Position numbers and translations under genes: made by a program. A stretch of DNA of 40,463 nt. Source: JAFDZV01 sp966128725. Lineage in GTDB: Bacteria; Bacteroidota; Ignavibacteria; OLB7. The stretch is taken from the NCBI GenBank assembly GCA_966128725.1, contig CBHYLN010000036.1, forward strand, positions 1-40,463, written 5' to 3'. Positions within the stretch are counted from its first letter, which is position 1, and each line of letters begins with the position of its first letter. Positions 25,501 to 34,600 of the stretch are shown piece by piece. The notes beneath the pieces are model-generated. The model searched no databases and was not told the origin of the DNA. It saw only the letters and a program-made list of their open reading frames with translations.

Positions 25501-26439
25501 TCACGTGCTCAATTGATTCAGATAGTCGTGTATGCCGGGCGCCAGGTTATTGGCAAGCTGTTCGCCTGCGGCGTTGTCGGCATCGGCAACCAGAAACGCG
25601 AGATGGTCGCGGGTCTGGAATCCCGTGACATTGAACGCGCGCGCATCCTGTATCCGTGCCTGGAAAAGCTGGATCTGACGAACCGAGCGCGAGCCGGCCC
25701 CTGTAAACGAATCATTGCCGCGATCGGTGATGGCCAGCGACACAATGCGATCGCCCTTGCGGAGGATCATGTGCACAAACGCCCGATTCTGGATCGTGCA
25801 TTGATGCGCCACCACTACTTCGTAATCGCCGGCGTGCTGATGCACCAGCCGAACAAGCCCGGCGTATCGTGGCCCCATCGCTGCTGTCATTTCCTCGGCG
25901 GTCATGCGCTGGGCGCCGTGTTTATACGTGAGCGCGCACACCACATGATCCATCAGGCCCACGCGCAGAACCGGAATGGCCGATTCCGCTGTCGGCTCGT
26001 TTGTCGGCCCGGCCGGGCTTCCGTGCGCAACCGAGTCGCCGCCGGCAAGCTGGGGTGGCCTTTCGCCGTTGGGCTCCAGCATCCTGAGGATGCCCCATGT
26101 GCCGATCGCCACAACCACCAGCGCGGCGGCGGCATGATACAGTACCGGACCACCGCCCAGCAGCCGGAGAATCGTGGCGCCACGGCGTGGGCGCCGTACA
26201 GCCGTGGCGATCGCATCCCGCAGCGCTGCGGGGGCTGCCTCGGCGTTGACGGCCTGGCGCAACCGATTGCGAAGCCGTCTGCGATCGTCGATGGCGCGCG
26301 CACACGAGGCACATCCGGCCAGATGTTCCTCGATCGCGTCGGACATATCGCGCGGAAGCTCGCCGCTTACATAACGGTCGGCCAGTTCAAGTGTGGTGAC
26401 ACATCCCCGGCCCTGCGGCAATTCGTCGTGCATCGCCAT
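25501..26439 (-). CDS. Anti-sigma factor with zinc-finger (zf-HC2) domain and large extracytoplasmic domain
   Basis: The 312-residue membrane protein holds the adjacent ECF sigma factor inactive. The cytoplasmic N-terminus has the zinc motif H-x3-C-x2-C (EEHLAGCASCARA). A single membrane helix follows (LYHAAAALVVVAIGTWGIL). The remaining residues, about 130-312, are outside the cytoplasm; I do not recognise them. The start is the ATG at 26437-26439, which overlaps the sigma stop (TGATG). The ribosome site AAGGAGG lies inside the last sigma codons, seven bases away, so the pair should be translationally coupled. The stress signal is unknown. Co-transcription with moaA is possible. Confidence 0.85.
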   Translation of the reverse strand: MAMHDELPQGRGCVTTLELADRYVSGELPRDMSDAIEEHLAGCASCARAIDDRRRLRNRLRQAVNAEAAPAALRDAIATAVRRPRRGATILRLLGGGPVLYHAAAALVVVAIGTWGILRMLEPNGERPPQLAGGDSVAHGSPAGPTNEPTAESAIPVLRVGLMDHVVCALTYKHGAQRMTAEEMTAAMGPRYAGLVRLVHQHAGDYEVVVAHQCTIQNRAFVHMILRKGDRIVSLAITDRGNDSFTGAGSRSVRQIQLFQARIQDARAFNVTGFQTRDHLAFLVADADNAAGEQLANNLAPGIHDYLNQLST

Positions 26440-26987
26440 CACCGTCCCTCCTTCATGTTTCGGATCCCAAATGCCTGTGCAAGATCGGCCAGCTCGATTC
26501 GCAACAGTTTTCGCCCACGGCTCAGGCGCGACATTACCGTGCCAATCGGGATGCCCACTATCTCGGCGATCTCCTTGTAGGCGAACTCCTGCACGTCGGC
26601 CAGCAGAATCACCTCGCGATAGTCCGCGGGGATTTTGTCGAGCGCCATCAGGATCTCCTCATCCCGGACATGTTCGGGTACCGGTGGCTCGTACGTTGCG
26701 ATCTCGGCCAGGAACTCGTCGGCATCGGCCACCATCTTTGACTTGTAGCGTGCCCGGTGATAATGGTGGAGCTTGTTGGTAAGGATCTTGAACAGCCACG
26801 CCCGGCAGTTGGTGCCAAGCTGGAAACGATCGAACGACTTCCAGGCCTGCAGGTATACATCCTGTACCAGATCCTCGGCCGCCGTGCGGTCGCCCGTGAT
26901 CCGCCGTGCCGTTCTGAACAGATCGTCGAGATGGGGCAGGGCCGCCACCTCGAAATCCTCGACACGTATGCCGGGTGCTGCTACCAC
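26439..26987 (-). CDS. ECF-subfamily RNA polymerase sigma factor
   Basis: The 182-residue sigma factor has region 2 (LFRTARRITGDRTAAEDLVQ, then DVYLQAWKSFDRF) and region 4 (REVILLADVQEFAYKEIAEI, then GIPIGTVMSRLSRGRKLLR). There is no region 3, as expected for the ECF class. The start is GTG at 26985-26987 with GGAG seven bases upstream on the minus strand. It is the first gene of a unit with its anti-sigma factor. It is divergent from the DUF296 gene, so an autoregulated promoter probably lies in 26988-27258, although I see no clear ECF -35/-10 pair there. Confidence 0.93.
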   Translation of the reverse strand: MVAAPGIRVEDFEVAALPHLDDLFRTARRITGDRTAAEDLVQDVYLQAWKSFDRFQLGTNCRAWLFKILTNKLHHYHRARYKSKMVADADEFLAEIATYEPPVPEHVRDEEILMALDKIPADYREVILLADVQEFAYKEIAEIVGIPIGTVMSRLSRGRKLLRIELADLAQAFGIRNMKEGR

Positions 26988-27258
26988 GGTTGTTCTCCAG
27001 TTGCCATCGTTCGTGTTCGATTTACAACGTTGCTTGCGGGCGTCAATGCCGGCCCATTACGTTCGGACATTCCACTCGGCAGCCGGGTTATTCCATCCGG
27101 CGTTCCGGTCCGGATATGGGCACGGCCATTGTGGCCCGTACCAGGGCAGTATATTCGCCCGCAACACGTGTCAAGTGATGCGTGCCGGCATTGCAACAGC
27201 CCCGACGGTTGGGTGCGGCTGATGCCGATCCAAACACATTGTGAATCACGATCATTCC

Positions 27259-27714
27259 ATGACACGCAAAGCGTACCAGGCGGGGCGGATCTATGTTGGG
27301 CGCCTTCCGGCGGGTGCCGACTTGGTTGCGGCGCTCACGAAAATCGCGAACGAGGAATCCATCAAGGTTGGCACGGTGACCGTCCACGGCTTCCTCCGCT
27401 GTGCCAGTATTGTCCGGATGGACCCTGCAACCCAGACCCCTGTGCCGGTTCCGGTGACCGGGCCGCTGGAAATCGCCGCGCTTGGCGGCACGATCTCGCA
27501 GTTCAAGGGGCGCTCCATGCCCCGGCTGAACGGGATGTTGATCGGTCCGGATGGTGTTCCGGTTGGGGGCGCCGTGGGGCTGGGCACAATTGTGCATGCA
27601 TGCGAGGTTGTGCTGCACGAGCTGCTGGGGGGCGTTCTCTCCCGTGATTTCGATACCGAAACCGGGCTGCCGCTGTGGAAGGATCAGTCCCTGCTGATTG
27701 ATCCAACGGCCTGA
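27259..27714 (+). CDS. PPC/DUF296 domain protein
   Basis: The 151-residue protein consists of one plant-and-prokaryote-conserved (PPC, DUF296) domain. It is recognised by the opening GRIYVGRLPAGADLVAALTK, the middle KVGTVTVHGFLRCASIV, and the ending GAVGLGTIVHACEVVLHELL. Family members form trimers. Their bacterial role is not established, and in plants the domain follows an AT-hook. There is no AT-hook here. The ATG at 27259 is preferred over an in-frame GTG at 27241; neither has a good ribosome site. It is divergent from the sigma-factor gene and followed by 196 bases before pstS. Confidence 0.83.
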   Translation: MTRKAYQAGRIYVGRLPAGADLVAALTKIANEESIKVGTVTVHGFLRCASIVRMDPATQTPVPVPVTGPLEIAALGGTISQFKGRSMPRLNGMLIGPDGVPVGGAVGLGTIVHACEVVLHELLGGVLSRDFDTETGLPLWKDQSLLIDPTA

Positions 27715-27732
27715 ACCCGAGCTTCGCATTTG

Positions 27733-27910
27733 GTAACAGAGGGCCAATGTTTTCTTCTGGTAACATTGGGGCCGATCGATGATCCGTAACATTGCAGGTG
27801 ATCGTGGCTGCGCCCATGAATGCAGGCGTGCCCGATAACCCGCCTGGGCTTCAGCCCCGACCTCCCGTTCGAACGCACGATCAATCACGATAACATACAG
27901 AGGGATAACA
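27733..27910 (+). promoter_or_regulatory. Repeat-rich upstream region of the pstS-like gene
   Basis: GTAACA occurs at 27733, 27760 and 27786 (27- and 26-base spacing). The last two continue as TAACATTG. ATAACA recurs at 27890 and 27905, just before the ATG. An 8-bp inverted repeat (27744-27751 with 27762-27769) overlaps the second copy. The arrangement looks like a response-regulator binding region for phosphate control, but it does not match the E. coli Pho box. AGAGGG at 27899-27904 is the ribosome site. Confidence 0.45.
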
Positions 27911-28789
27911 ATGAAACGCACGCTGATTAATGGAATGGTGATGCTGCTGGGCGCCCTTGTGGCGGTCGGCTGCGGTGACGGGGTGAAGAAGAAGGATGCC
28001 GCAGGTGATACGCCCGCGCCGCAGGACAAGAAGACCATCACACAGAAGGGTTCCGATACCATGGTGCTGCTTGCGCAGGCCTGGGCCGAGGCCTTCGCCG
28101 CCAAGAATCCCGGCGTGGAGATTCAGGTAACCGGCGGTGGCAGCGGCACCGGTATTTCGGCGCTGATCAACGGCACCACCGATATCGCCAATGCATCGCG
28201 CCCGATGAAGGACGAGGAGCGGAAGCAGATCAAGGATAAGTATGGTGTCGACGTGGTGGAGTTCGCCGTTGCCCGTGATGGCATCGCCATCTACGTCAGC
28301 ATGGAGAACAAGCTGGAGTCGATCACGATGGACCAGCTTCGCGATATCTACACCGGCAAGATTACCGATTGGAAGGATGTTGGCGGCGCGCCCGGCAAGA
28401 TCGTTCTGTACGGACGTGAGAACAGCTCGGGCACCTACGATTTCTTCAAGGAGCACGTGCTGAACAAGGCGGATTTCGCGCCTGCCACGCAGACCCTGAG
28501 CGGTACGGCCGCGATCGTCAACGCCGTCAGCAAGGACAAGGCCGGCATCGGATACGGCGGTGAAGCCTACACCAAGGGCGTGAAGGGGTTGAAGGTTGTT
28601 GGTGCCAACGGCACACCGGTGGAGCTCAGCGAGGCAACCGTTCGCAGCGGTGAATACCCGATCTCCCGCCAGCTTTTCCTGTACATGCGCCAGCAGCCGT
28701 CGGGCGCGATAAAGGAATATGTCGATTGGGTGCTTGGGCCGGAGGGGCAGGAAGTTGTGAAGAAGTCCGGGTACTTCCCGATCAAGTAG
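27911..28789 (+). CDS. pstS: Phosphate-binding lipoprotein, PstS family
   Basis: The 292-residue periplasmic lipoprotein has lipobox VAVGC. The PBP-like domain shows ITQKGSDTMVLLAQAW, GGGSGTGISALINGTTDIA and SRPMKDEE. Then come RDGIAIYV, LRDIYTGKITDWKDVGG and YGRENSSGTYDFFKEHVL, all hallmarks of the PstS group that binds phosphate between two lobes. A Lys/Asp-rich linker follows the lipid anchor. No pstC, pstA, pstB or phoU gene follows in the window, so it may feed a transporter encoded elsewhere or act as a phosphate sensor. A close terminator makes it a single-gene transcript. Confidence 0.92.
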   Translation: MKRTLINGMVMLLGALVAVGCGDGVKKKDAAGDTPAPQDKKTITQKGSDTMVLLAQAWAEAFAAKNPGVEIQVTGGGSGTGISALINGTTDIANASRPMKDEERKQIKDKYGVDVVEFAVARDGIAIYVSMENKLESITMDQLRDIYTGKITDWKDVGGAPGKIVLYGRENSSGTYDFFKEHVLNKADFAPATQTLSGTAAIVNAVSKDKAGIGYGGEAYTKGVKGLKVVGANGTPVELSEATVRSGEYPISRQLFLYMRQQPSGAIKEYVDWVLGPEGQEVVKKSGYFPIK

Positions 28790-28818
28790 TCCGCAGTCGT
28801 AATTCTCGATCAGTCCGC

Positions 28819-28860
28819 ACAACCCGCGTCGCCGATGGCCTCGCGGGTTGTTTGTTGTTG
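28819..28860 (+). terminator. Terminator after pstS
   Basis: A perfect 10-bp stem (28819-28828 with 28842-28851) with a 13-base loop is followed by TTGTTGTTG. It lies 30 bases past the pstS stop. Confidence 0.8.
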
Positions 28861-28888
28861 GGAAGCACGGCATGGGCGATTCCCCTTT

Positions 28889-28896
28889 TACCTTTG
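28889..28896 (+). promoter_or_regulatory. Candidate Bacteroidota-type -7 element before the ctpA-like gene
   Basis: TACCTTTG fits TAnnTTTG and lies 76 bases before the start at 28972, just after the pstS terminator, where a new promoter is expected. No good TTTG box lies at the right distance upstream. Confidence 0.35.
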
Positions 28897-28971
28897 GTGC
28901 TCGTTGCGGATTTTGTGGCTGCCCTGTCCCGCGTAATCCTATGACCATTGCGGCTGTCGCCGCACCGATCC

Positions 28972-30666
28972 ATGCGCACGCACGCCTTTTATACCCGAGC
29001 CCTGCATGCGGTTGGCATCACCGCCATCGCGGCGGTGATTGTTGCCCTGTGGTCGGCGTATACACCGAAGGACCAGGAGGACTATTACTTCAAGGTCAAC
29101 AAGGATCTCGAAACCTTCGGCCATGTGTTCCGTGAGGTGGCGCAAGGTTATGTGGATACCATCGATCCAGATGTGTTCATCGATGCCGGGATCAACGGCA
29201 TGCTCTCGACGCTGGATCCCTATACGGTGTTTCAACGCGGTGACGCCAACGATGTTGACCTGCTTACCACCGGCAGCTACGGTGGTGTGGGGATTACCGT
29301 TGGCATGCGCGACAGCATGGTGACGATTACCGACGTGATCGATGGTTATTCCGCGCAGCACGAGGGCGTCAGGATTGGTGACCGGTTGATGCAGATCAAC
29401 GGAAAGGAAGTGCTGCACGGGCCAATCGAATCGCTGCGCGAGCTTACCCGCGGCGAGCCCGGAAGCACGATCGCGATTGCCGTGCGCCGGGATGGGGTGC
29501 GTACTCCGATAACGTTCAAGCTTACGCGCGACAACATCCGGATCCGGAGCGTGGCCTTCAGTCGCATGCTGGAGAGTGGTGTGGGATATGTGCGGCTGGA
29601 ACGATTCAGTGCCGCGGCCGGCGACGAAGTCCGCTCGGCATTGCGAACGCTTCGTGCCGACGGTGAGCTGCGCGCGCTTGTGCTGGATCTGCGCGATAAT
29701 CCCGGTGGGCTTCTGGATGCCGCCGTGGATGTTGCTTCGATATTCGTTCCGGAAGGGAGCACCATCGTTTTCACGCGAGGGCGTGACTCGGCCGAGAACA
29801 AGGTGTACCGCGCCCATGGCAATCCTGCCGCATTGGGGCTTCGGCTGGTGGTGCTTGTCAACGGCAACTCGGCCTCGGCCGCCGAAATTGTTGCCGGTGC
29901 CGTGCAGGATTTGGATGCCGGTGTCATCATGGGCACCGAGAGTTACGGAAAGGGCCTGGTGCAGACAGTGCGCCGGCTCCCGTACGAATCGCTGCTGAAG
30001 ATCACCACGGCAAGGTATTACGCGCCCTCCGGGCGGAGCATTCAGAAGGTTGATTATCTGGCCGCGCGCGAAACGCGATCTGTGGGCGCCGTTGCCAATG
30101 CGGTTGTGCCGGCCGAACCCACGTTCCGGACGCTGGGCGGCCGCAAGGTATGGGGGCACGGGGGCATCCGCCCCGATACGGTTGTTGTGCCCACAGCGAT
30201 GCCGCGTCCGTTGGCACAGTTGCGCGATGCCGCGATCTTCTTCAAGTTTGCCTCGCGATACGCTGCAACAATGCGGGCCATCCCGGCGGATTTCGTGGTT
30301 CACGATTCGGTTGTGCGGCAGTTTATCGATTTCGCGCTTGCCGAGTACCCCGCCGTTGCTCCCGATTCGTCCTCGGCGCGGCTTGCCGCGATGTTGCAGG
30401 CATCGGCAGGCAACGATCAGCTTTCGCCGGCGCTTACCGAACGCATCGGGGCGATTCGTGCTTCCATCGACGCCGAGCTGCGAGCCGTGTTCGTGGCCGG
30501 AACCGAGATGATCCGTGCGGAGCTGTACCGCGAGGTGGTTGCCCGGTTCCAAAGCCAGCGCGAGCGAAAGACGGCAACCGTGGATGGCGATGCGCAGATC
30601 AAGGCCGCGGTTGCCCTGCTTCGTTCCGGCGATCGGATGTATGGTCGAATGTTGGGCACGCATTAG
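28972..30666 (+). CDS. Carboxy-terminal processing protease, S41 family (CtpA-like)
   Basis: The 564-residue periplasmic serine protease has an N-terminal membrane anchor (about residues 13-30). A PDZ domain (about 100-185) contains YGGVGITVGM and GVRIGDRLMQINGKEV. The S41 catalytic core has LRDNPGGLLDAAV, nucleophile Ser302 in NGNSASAAEI and Lys327 in ESYGKGLVQ. These form the Ser-Lys pair of the family. After ITTARYYAPSGRSIQ comes a C-terminal extension of about 200 residues, mostly helical and unassigned, as in several Bacteroidota homologues. The ATG at 28972 is chosen over a TTG at 28948. It degrades or trims envelope proteins. Confidence 0.93.
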   Translation: MRTHAFYTRALHAVGITAIAAVIVALWSAYTPKDQEDYYFKVNKDLETFGHVFREVAQGYVDTIDPDVFIDAGINGMLSTLDPYTVFQRGDANDVDLLTTGSYGGVGITVGMRDSMVTITDVIDGYSAQHEGVRIGDRLMQINGKEVLHGPIESLRELTRGEPGSTIAIAVRRDGVRTPITFKLTRDNIRIRSVAFSRMLESGVGYVRLERFSAAAGDEVRSALRTLRADGELRALVLDLRDNPGGLLDAAVDVASIFVPEGSTIVFTRGRDSAENKVYRAHGNPAALGLRLVVLVNGNSASAAEIVAGAVQDLDAGVIMGTESYGKGLVQTVRRLPYESLLKITTARYYAPSGRSIQKVDYLAARETRSVGAVANAVVPAEPTFRTLGGRKVWGHGGIRPDTVVVPTAMPRPLAQLRDAAIFFKFASRYAATMRAIPADFVVHDSVVRQFIDFALAEYPAVAPDSSSARLAAMLQASAGNDQLSPALTERIGAIRASIDAELRAVFVAGTEMIRAELYREVVARFQSQRERKTATVDGDAQIKAAVALLRSGDRMYGRMLGTH

Positions 30667-30816
30667 CCGCTGTTGCATGCTGGCGATCCAGTTGCGATGT
30701 TGGCCAGGCGGCCGGCACGATAAACCGTTTCGGGGTTGTTGTGTCTCGCTGCCTACATTCGCATTCATACGCGGCCACAATGGTACGGTCGCGCGAATTT
30801 TCTCAACGAAGCTTCC

Positions 30817-31341
30817 ATGAAGACGATCCGCCTCCTTTTTCTGGCTTCAATGCTGTTCATGATGATGATTGGCTCGCATGGTCTGTTGCTTGCGCAACCG
30901 GACACCACGAAGAGCCAGAAGTCCGTTGATACGCTCGGCTCGGCATTGCTGAACGAGTTCAACAAGGATTTCGACGTCACCTTCAAAACCGTTAAAACGG
31001 CTTTGGAAGGTCTGGGGTACGTGGTTAACTACAGCAGCCGCAAGTACAAGCGGATCGAGACCGACTTCCACCAGCTTGCCACCGAGGATACCTTCGATGA
31101 TGTGATGGAGCAGTATGGCGACGTGCCGTACATGCGCTCGCCAGGCTGGACTACCGGTCGCGCGAAGCTCTTTGTCACGTTCGAGGCAGTTGATAGCAAT
31201 CGTACCGCCGTGAAGGTGCTGGCGCAGCTCAGCGGCTACGAGGAGCGATTCACCAATGCATGGCATTACTGGCGCTCCAACGGCAAGTTGGAGGAAGAGG
31301 CCATGAATGCCATTGTGACGGCCGTTGAAGCCGTGAAGTAA
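30817..31341 (+). CDS. Secreted hypothetical protein, 174 residues
   Basis: A clear signal peptide (KTIRLLFLASMLFMMMIGS, ending LLAQ) precedes a soluble domain of about 150 residues. The domain begins with an amphipathic stretch (LLNEFNKDFDVTFKTVKTAL), continues with beta-like segments (KLFVTFEAVDSNRTAVKVLA), and ends in a helix (EEEAMNAIVTAVEAVK). The alpha/beta pattern recalls small BamC- or YajI-like envelope domains, but I do not recognise the family. The ATG at 30817 has no strong ribosome site. It follows the protease gene by 150 bases, and a stem-loop lies 34 bases after its stop. Confidence 0.75.
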   Translation: MKTIRLLFLASMLFMMMIGSHGLLLAQPDTTKSQKSVDTLGSALLNEFNKDFDVTFKTVKTALEGLGYVVNYSSRKYKRIETDFHQLATEDTFDDVMEQYGDVPYMRSPGWTTGRAKLFVTFEAVDSNRTAVKVLAQLSGYEERFTNAWHYWRSNGKLEEEAMNAIVTAVEAVK

Positions 31342-31375
31342 CCCGCGGGCTGCGATGTGCCGTGGGGAGAAATGG

Positions 31376-31410
31376 AGGGGTGGTGGGAGGATTCCCGCCG
31401 CTCCTTTCTT
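31376..31410 (+). terminator. Terminator-like stem-loop after the 174-residue secreted protein gene
   Basis: A 13-bp stem with three G-T wobbles (31376-31388 with 31393-31405) and a GGAT loop is followed by TTCTT. The remaining bases up to 31636 contain no supported gene. Confidence 0.65.
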
Positions 31411-31636
31411 GTCTTTGATGTTCTCCTGTCAAAGGCACTTTCTGCGCCCTGCCGGCCGGATCCTGCCACAGTGCCAGGCGGATACGGCCAGGTTTTGCCG
31501 ATGGCTGCCGCGATCTGTGTGCCTGTGGTGCCTGGTGCTGCAGCCGTCGCCGGCCCCGAGATGTCCGATGATCGCGTGTGCGATTGTCAGAATGTGACTG
31601 CTGAGGATTGATCGTTTACCGTTCGATGATCTCGTT

Positions 31637-34600
31637 ATGAAGAAAGTACTCGTTACCGTTGTTGGTCTGATGCTTGCGGCAACCGCCGCGTTCGCGCAGC
31701 CACAAATCGCATACATGATCCCCGATATCGGCGCGGCCGGGATGAACACCTATGTGGAGATCGTGGCGCCTGCGCCGGCGATTGGCACGTACGGTGGGAA
31801 TGGCCAGTTCGTCAACTCGAACAATGGAACCGAGACTATCGGCATTGGTCCGGCGAACATTGCCGACACAGCCCGCATTGTTGTAGGGCCGATTGTGGTG
31901 AGCTGGGAGGCGCGCCTTATCTCCACGCAGATCTTCGTGAAGCCCGGCGCCGCCAACGGCGTGGTTCCTCTGCGCGTGACGGTTTCGGGCAGTTCCTCCA
32001 CCGTCGATTTCGAGATCGTTACGCCCCGGACGCTTGGTGCGGCCGGAACGGTTACCGGCGGCGGTGTGCTGGGGTCCGGTGGTGCCCTGGGGACGAGGTC
32101 CAAGCGCGGGGCGATGATCGTCAACAGCGTTACGTTCGATGGCGGCACGTATTCGGTAAGCACTGCCGACCCTGACCCGGCAACACCGGGCAATCAGGGA
32201 TATCTCCCCTTTATCCTGATCTCGAAAGGCTCGATTGCCATTGTCAACGGTGCGGTGATCAACGTTAATGCCGGTACGCCCAATGGCGGCCCCGGCGGCG
32301 GTGGAGGAGGAGGGGCCTATTGCGACCGCACGTTCTTTGGCGATGGCGGGCCTGGCTCCGACGGCGGCGACGGTTTCGCCGGCGGCGGCGCGGGCGGGCG
32401 CAACAGCAGCTCCGGCGGACCCAGCAGCTACCGTAATCCCGGGAATGCCTCCGGTGCTTCGGGCGCCAGTATGAACGGCGTGGCTGCCGGCGGGCACATC
32501 GATTGCAACAAGTACGAAAGTTCCGGCGGTGGAACGGGGCATCCGTTCGGGCTCAGCGGCCTTGGACCCTGTTTCCCAACAAGCGGCCGTTATGGCGGCG
32601 GCTCGGCGGCCGATCAGAATACCGGCGGCGGCGGCGGCGGTTATGGTACAGCAGGCGCCAATGGCACCGGCAGTACGCCCGGGAGCAATGGTGGGCAGAT
32701 TGTGGGTAACGCGCAGGGCGTGCCGGTTGCAGGCGGCTCGGCCGGTGCCAGCGGCAATCCACGCAGTGGCGCGGGTTCGGGCATCTGCTCTGGCTCGGGT
32801 GGCGGCGGTGGCGGCGCCTTGGTGATGTACGCATCCACGCTCTTTAATAACACGGGGGGGCCTCTGGCGGCGCGTGGCGCCGCAGGCGGTAACGGAAGCG
32901 GCCCAACCAACGGCGGCTCCGGTTCCGGCGGTTATATCGGGATCGGCGCAAAGGTTCGTTTAAGCTCCGGTGGCTCGGGCGACGTGACGGGTGCTGCGGC
33001 GGCCAATGGCGGCGGCGCGGGCGGCGCGGGGCGCGGGCGCTACGACGGCTTCCTCGTGGTGACGCCGGCCTATGCCGGCAATGCAACGCCGTATGTCGGG
33101 CCAACCATCGACACGCTTTCCTATGTGCAGACCAAGACGTTCACCGTGCAGGGAACCAAGGGTGCCGATGCAATTCAGGTGTGGATGCGTGGCGATAACA
33201 CCGTATGGCAATTGTTGCCGGCGCCCACGGTGTCCGGGCGGACGTGGTCGCTGCCGGTGACGGTGCCTAGTGGCGGCAACTACTACTTCGTGGCGATGCA
33301 GGTGGTGAGCTCGCCCTCCACCACGCAGTACCGGAACGAGCCGGGCTGGGTGATGTCGCAGTCGGCGGCCAACATGGTCCGTGTGGATCTGATCCCCCAG
33401 ATCAATGTGGATCGCACCTCGATATCCTTCCCAACGGTGCTGTGCTCGGAAACCCCGATCGACTCGGTAAAGGTGTTCAACACGGGCGACGACACGCTGC
33501 GTGTGCTGCCACGATTCGCAGCCGGTACGAACTTCTCGGTGGTGCCGTCGCTTGGCCAGCTTAACATCCCGCCGCGTCCGGGCGATACGGTGTACTGGAT
33601 CAAGGTGCGTTTCAACCCCGGTACGCCGGGCTTGAAGACCGACACGTTGATCCTGCAGAACAACGATCCGCGTCCCGGGCGCAACCCAATCAGGATAGTG
33701 CTTACCGGGCGCAAGGCGAACATTCAGCAGTCGCTTTCGCTAACCCTGCTGGACTTCGGTGACGTGTGCCGCGACTCGACGGCCGTGCCGCAGGCGACCA
33801 GGTTCAGTAATGCGGGAGATACCACCGGCCAGATCAAATCCATTACGCGCCTGGGGTCGGGCACGGCGATGTTCAGCATTACCCAGCCGGCCGCGGGCAG
33901 CCTGCCCCTGACGGTTGCCGCCGGCGGCAACACGGATATCCGCATCACCTTCAAGCCAACGGCCAACGGTGCGTTCGTGGATTCGTTCCGTGTGGTTGCA
34001 GGCCCGTGCGACTCGCCGTTTGTTATAGTGGTGCGTGGGCGTGGTGTTACCCCGGCGATCACGCTGAACCCGAACCCGGTTGATTTCGGCAACGCGCCGG
34101 TGAATGTTCAGGCGTCGGTGCCGGTTACCGTTACCAACTCGGGCACGATTGCCCTGACCATCAAGGAAGTGTTCTTCCGTCCGGCGGGTGTTGCCGTAAC
34201 CGCCAGCACCACCGGGTTGGTGGGCACACCATTGGCAGTGGGCGCAAATGCAAGCGGCACCGTGCTGCTTACCCCGCTTGCTGCTGGCACCATCTCCGGG
34301 CAGATGTGCCTGGTACTTGAGGGCGCGTGCCGTGATACGTTCTGCTTCGATCTGCAGGGGACAAGCACAATCGGGCGTCTGGTGCTTTCGCGCACCGAAA
34401 TCACGATGGAGGCCGATTCGTGCAACGACGCGCCGCCGGTGATGGTTGAGACGCTGACGCTGTACAACCGAGGCAATGCGGCTGTGCGGGTCGATAACTA
34501 CGCGCTGCTTCGGAATCTGGTGAACGTGACCTCGGTGCCGTCCACGTTCCCGATGGATCTTGCCGCCAACGACTCGGTGGTGTTCACGATACGCTGGACC

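Noticed and set aside
27744..27769. The inverted repeat considered as a Rho-independent terminator of the DUF296 gene
   Set aside because: The 8-bp stem is A/T-containing with a 10-base loop and is followed by G/C rather than T residues. It fits better as part of the upstream regulatory repeats of pstS.
28939..30780. A 613-codon open frame opposite the CtpA-like protease
   Set aside because: Same reason: no recognisable domain and biased composition, and the plus strand carries intact S41 catalytic motifs.
31355..31611. Two overlapping 80-84-codon open frames before the giant T9SS gene
   Set aside because: They overlap each other and the stem-loop at 31376-31410, and contain neither a signal peptide nor a known motif.
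32297..32860. Glycine-codon repeats considered as a tandem DNA repeat or CRISPR-like array
   Set aside because: The units are irregular in length and sequence, stay in frame and encode a continuous protein. There are no fixed repeats with unique spacers.
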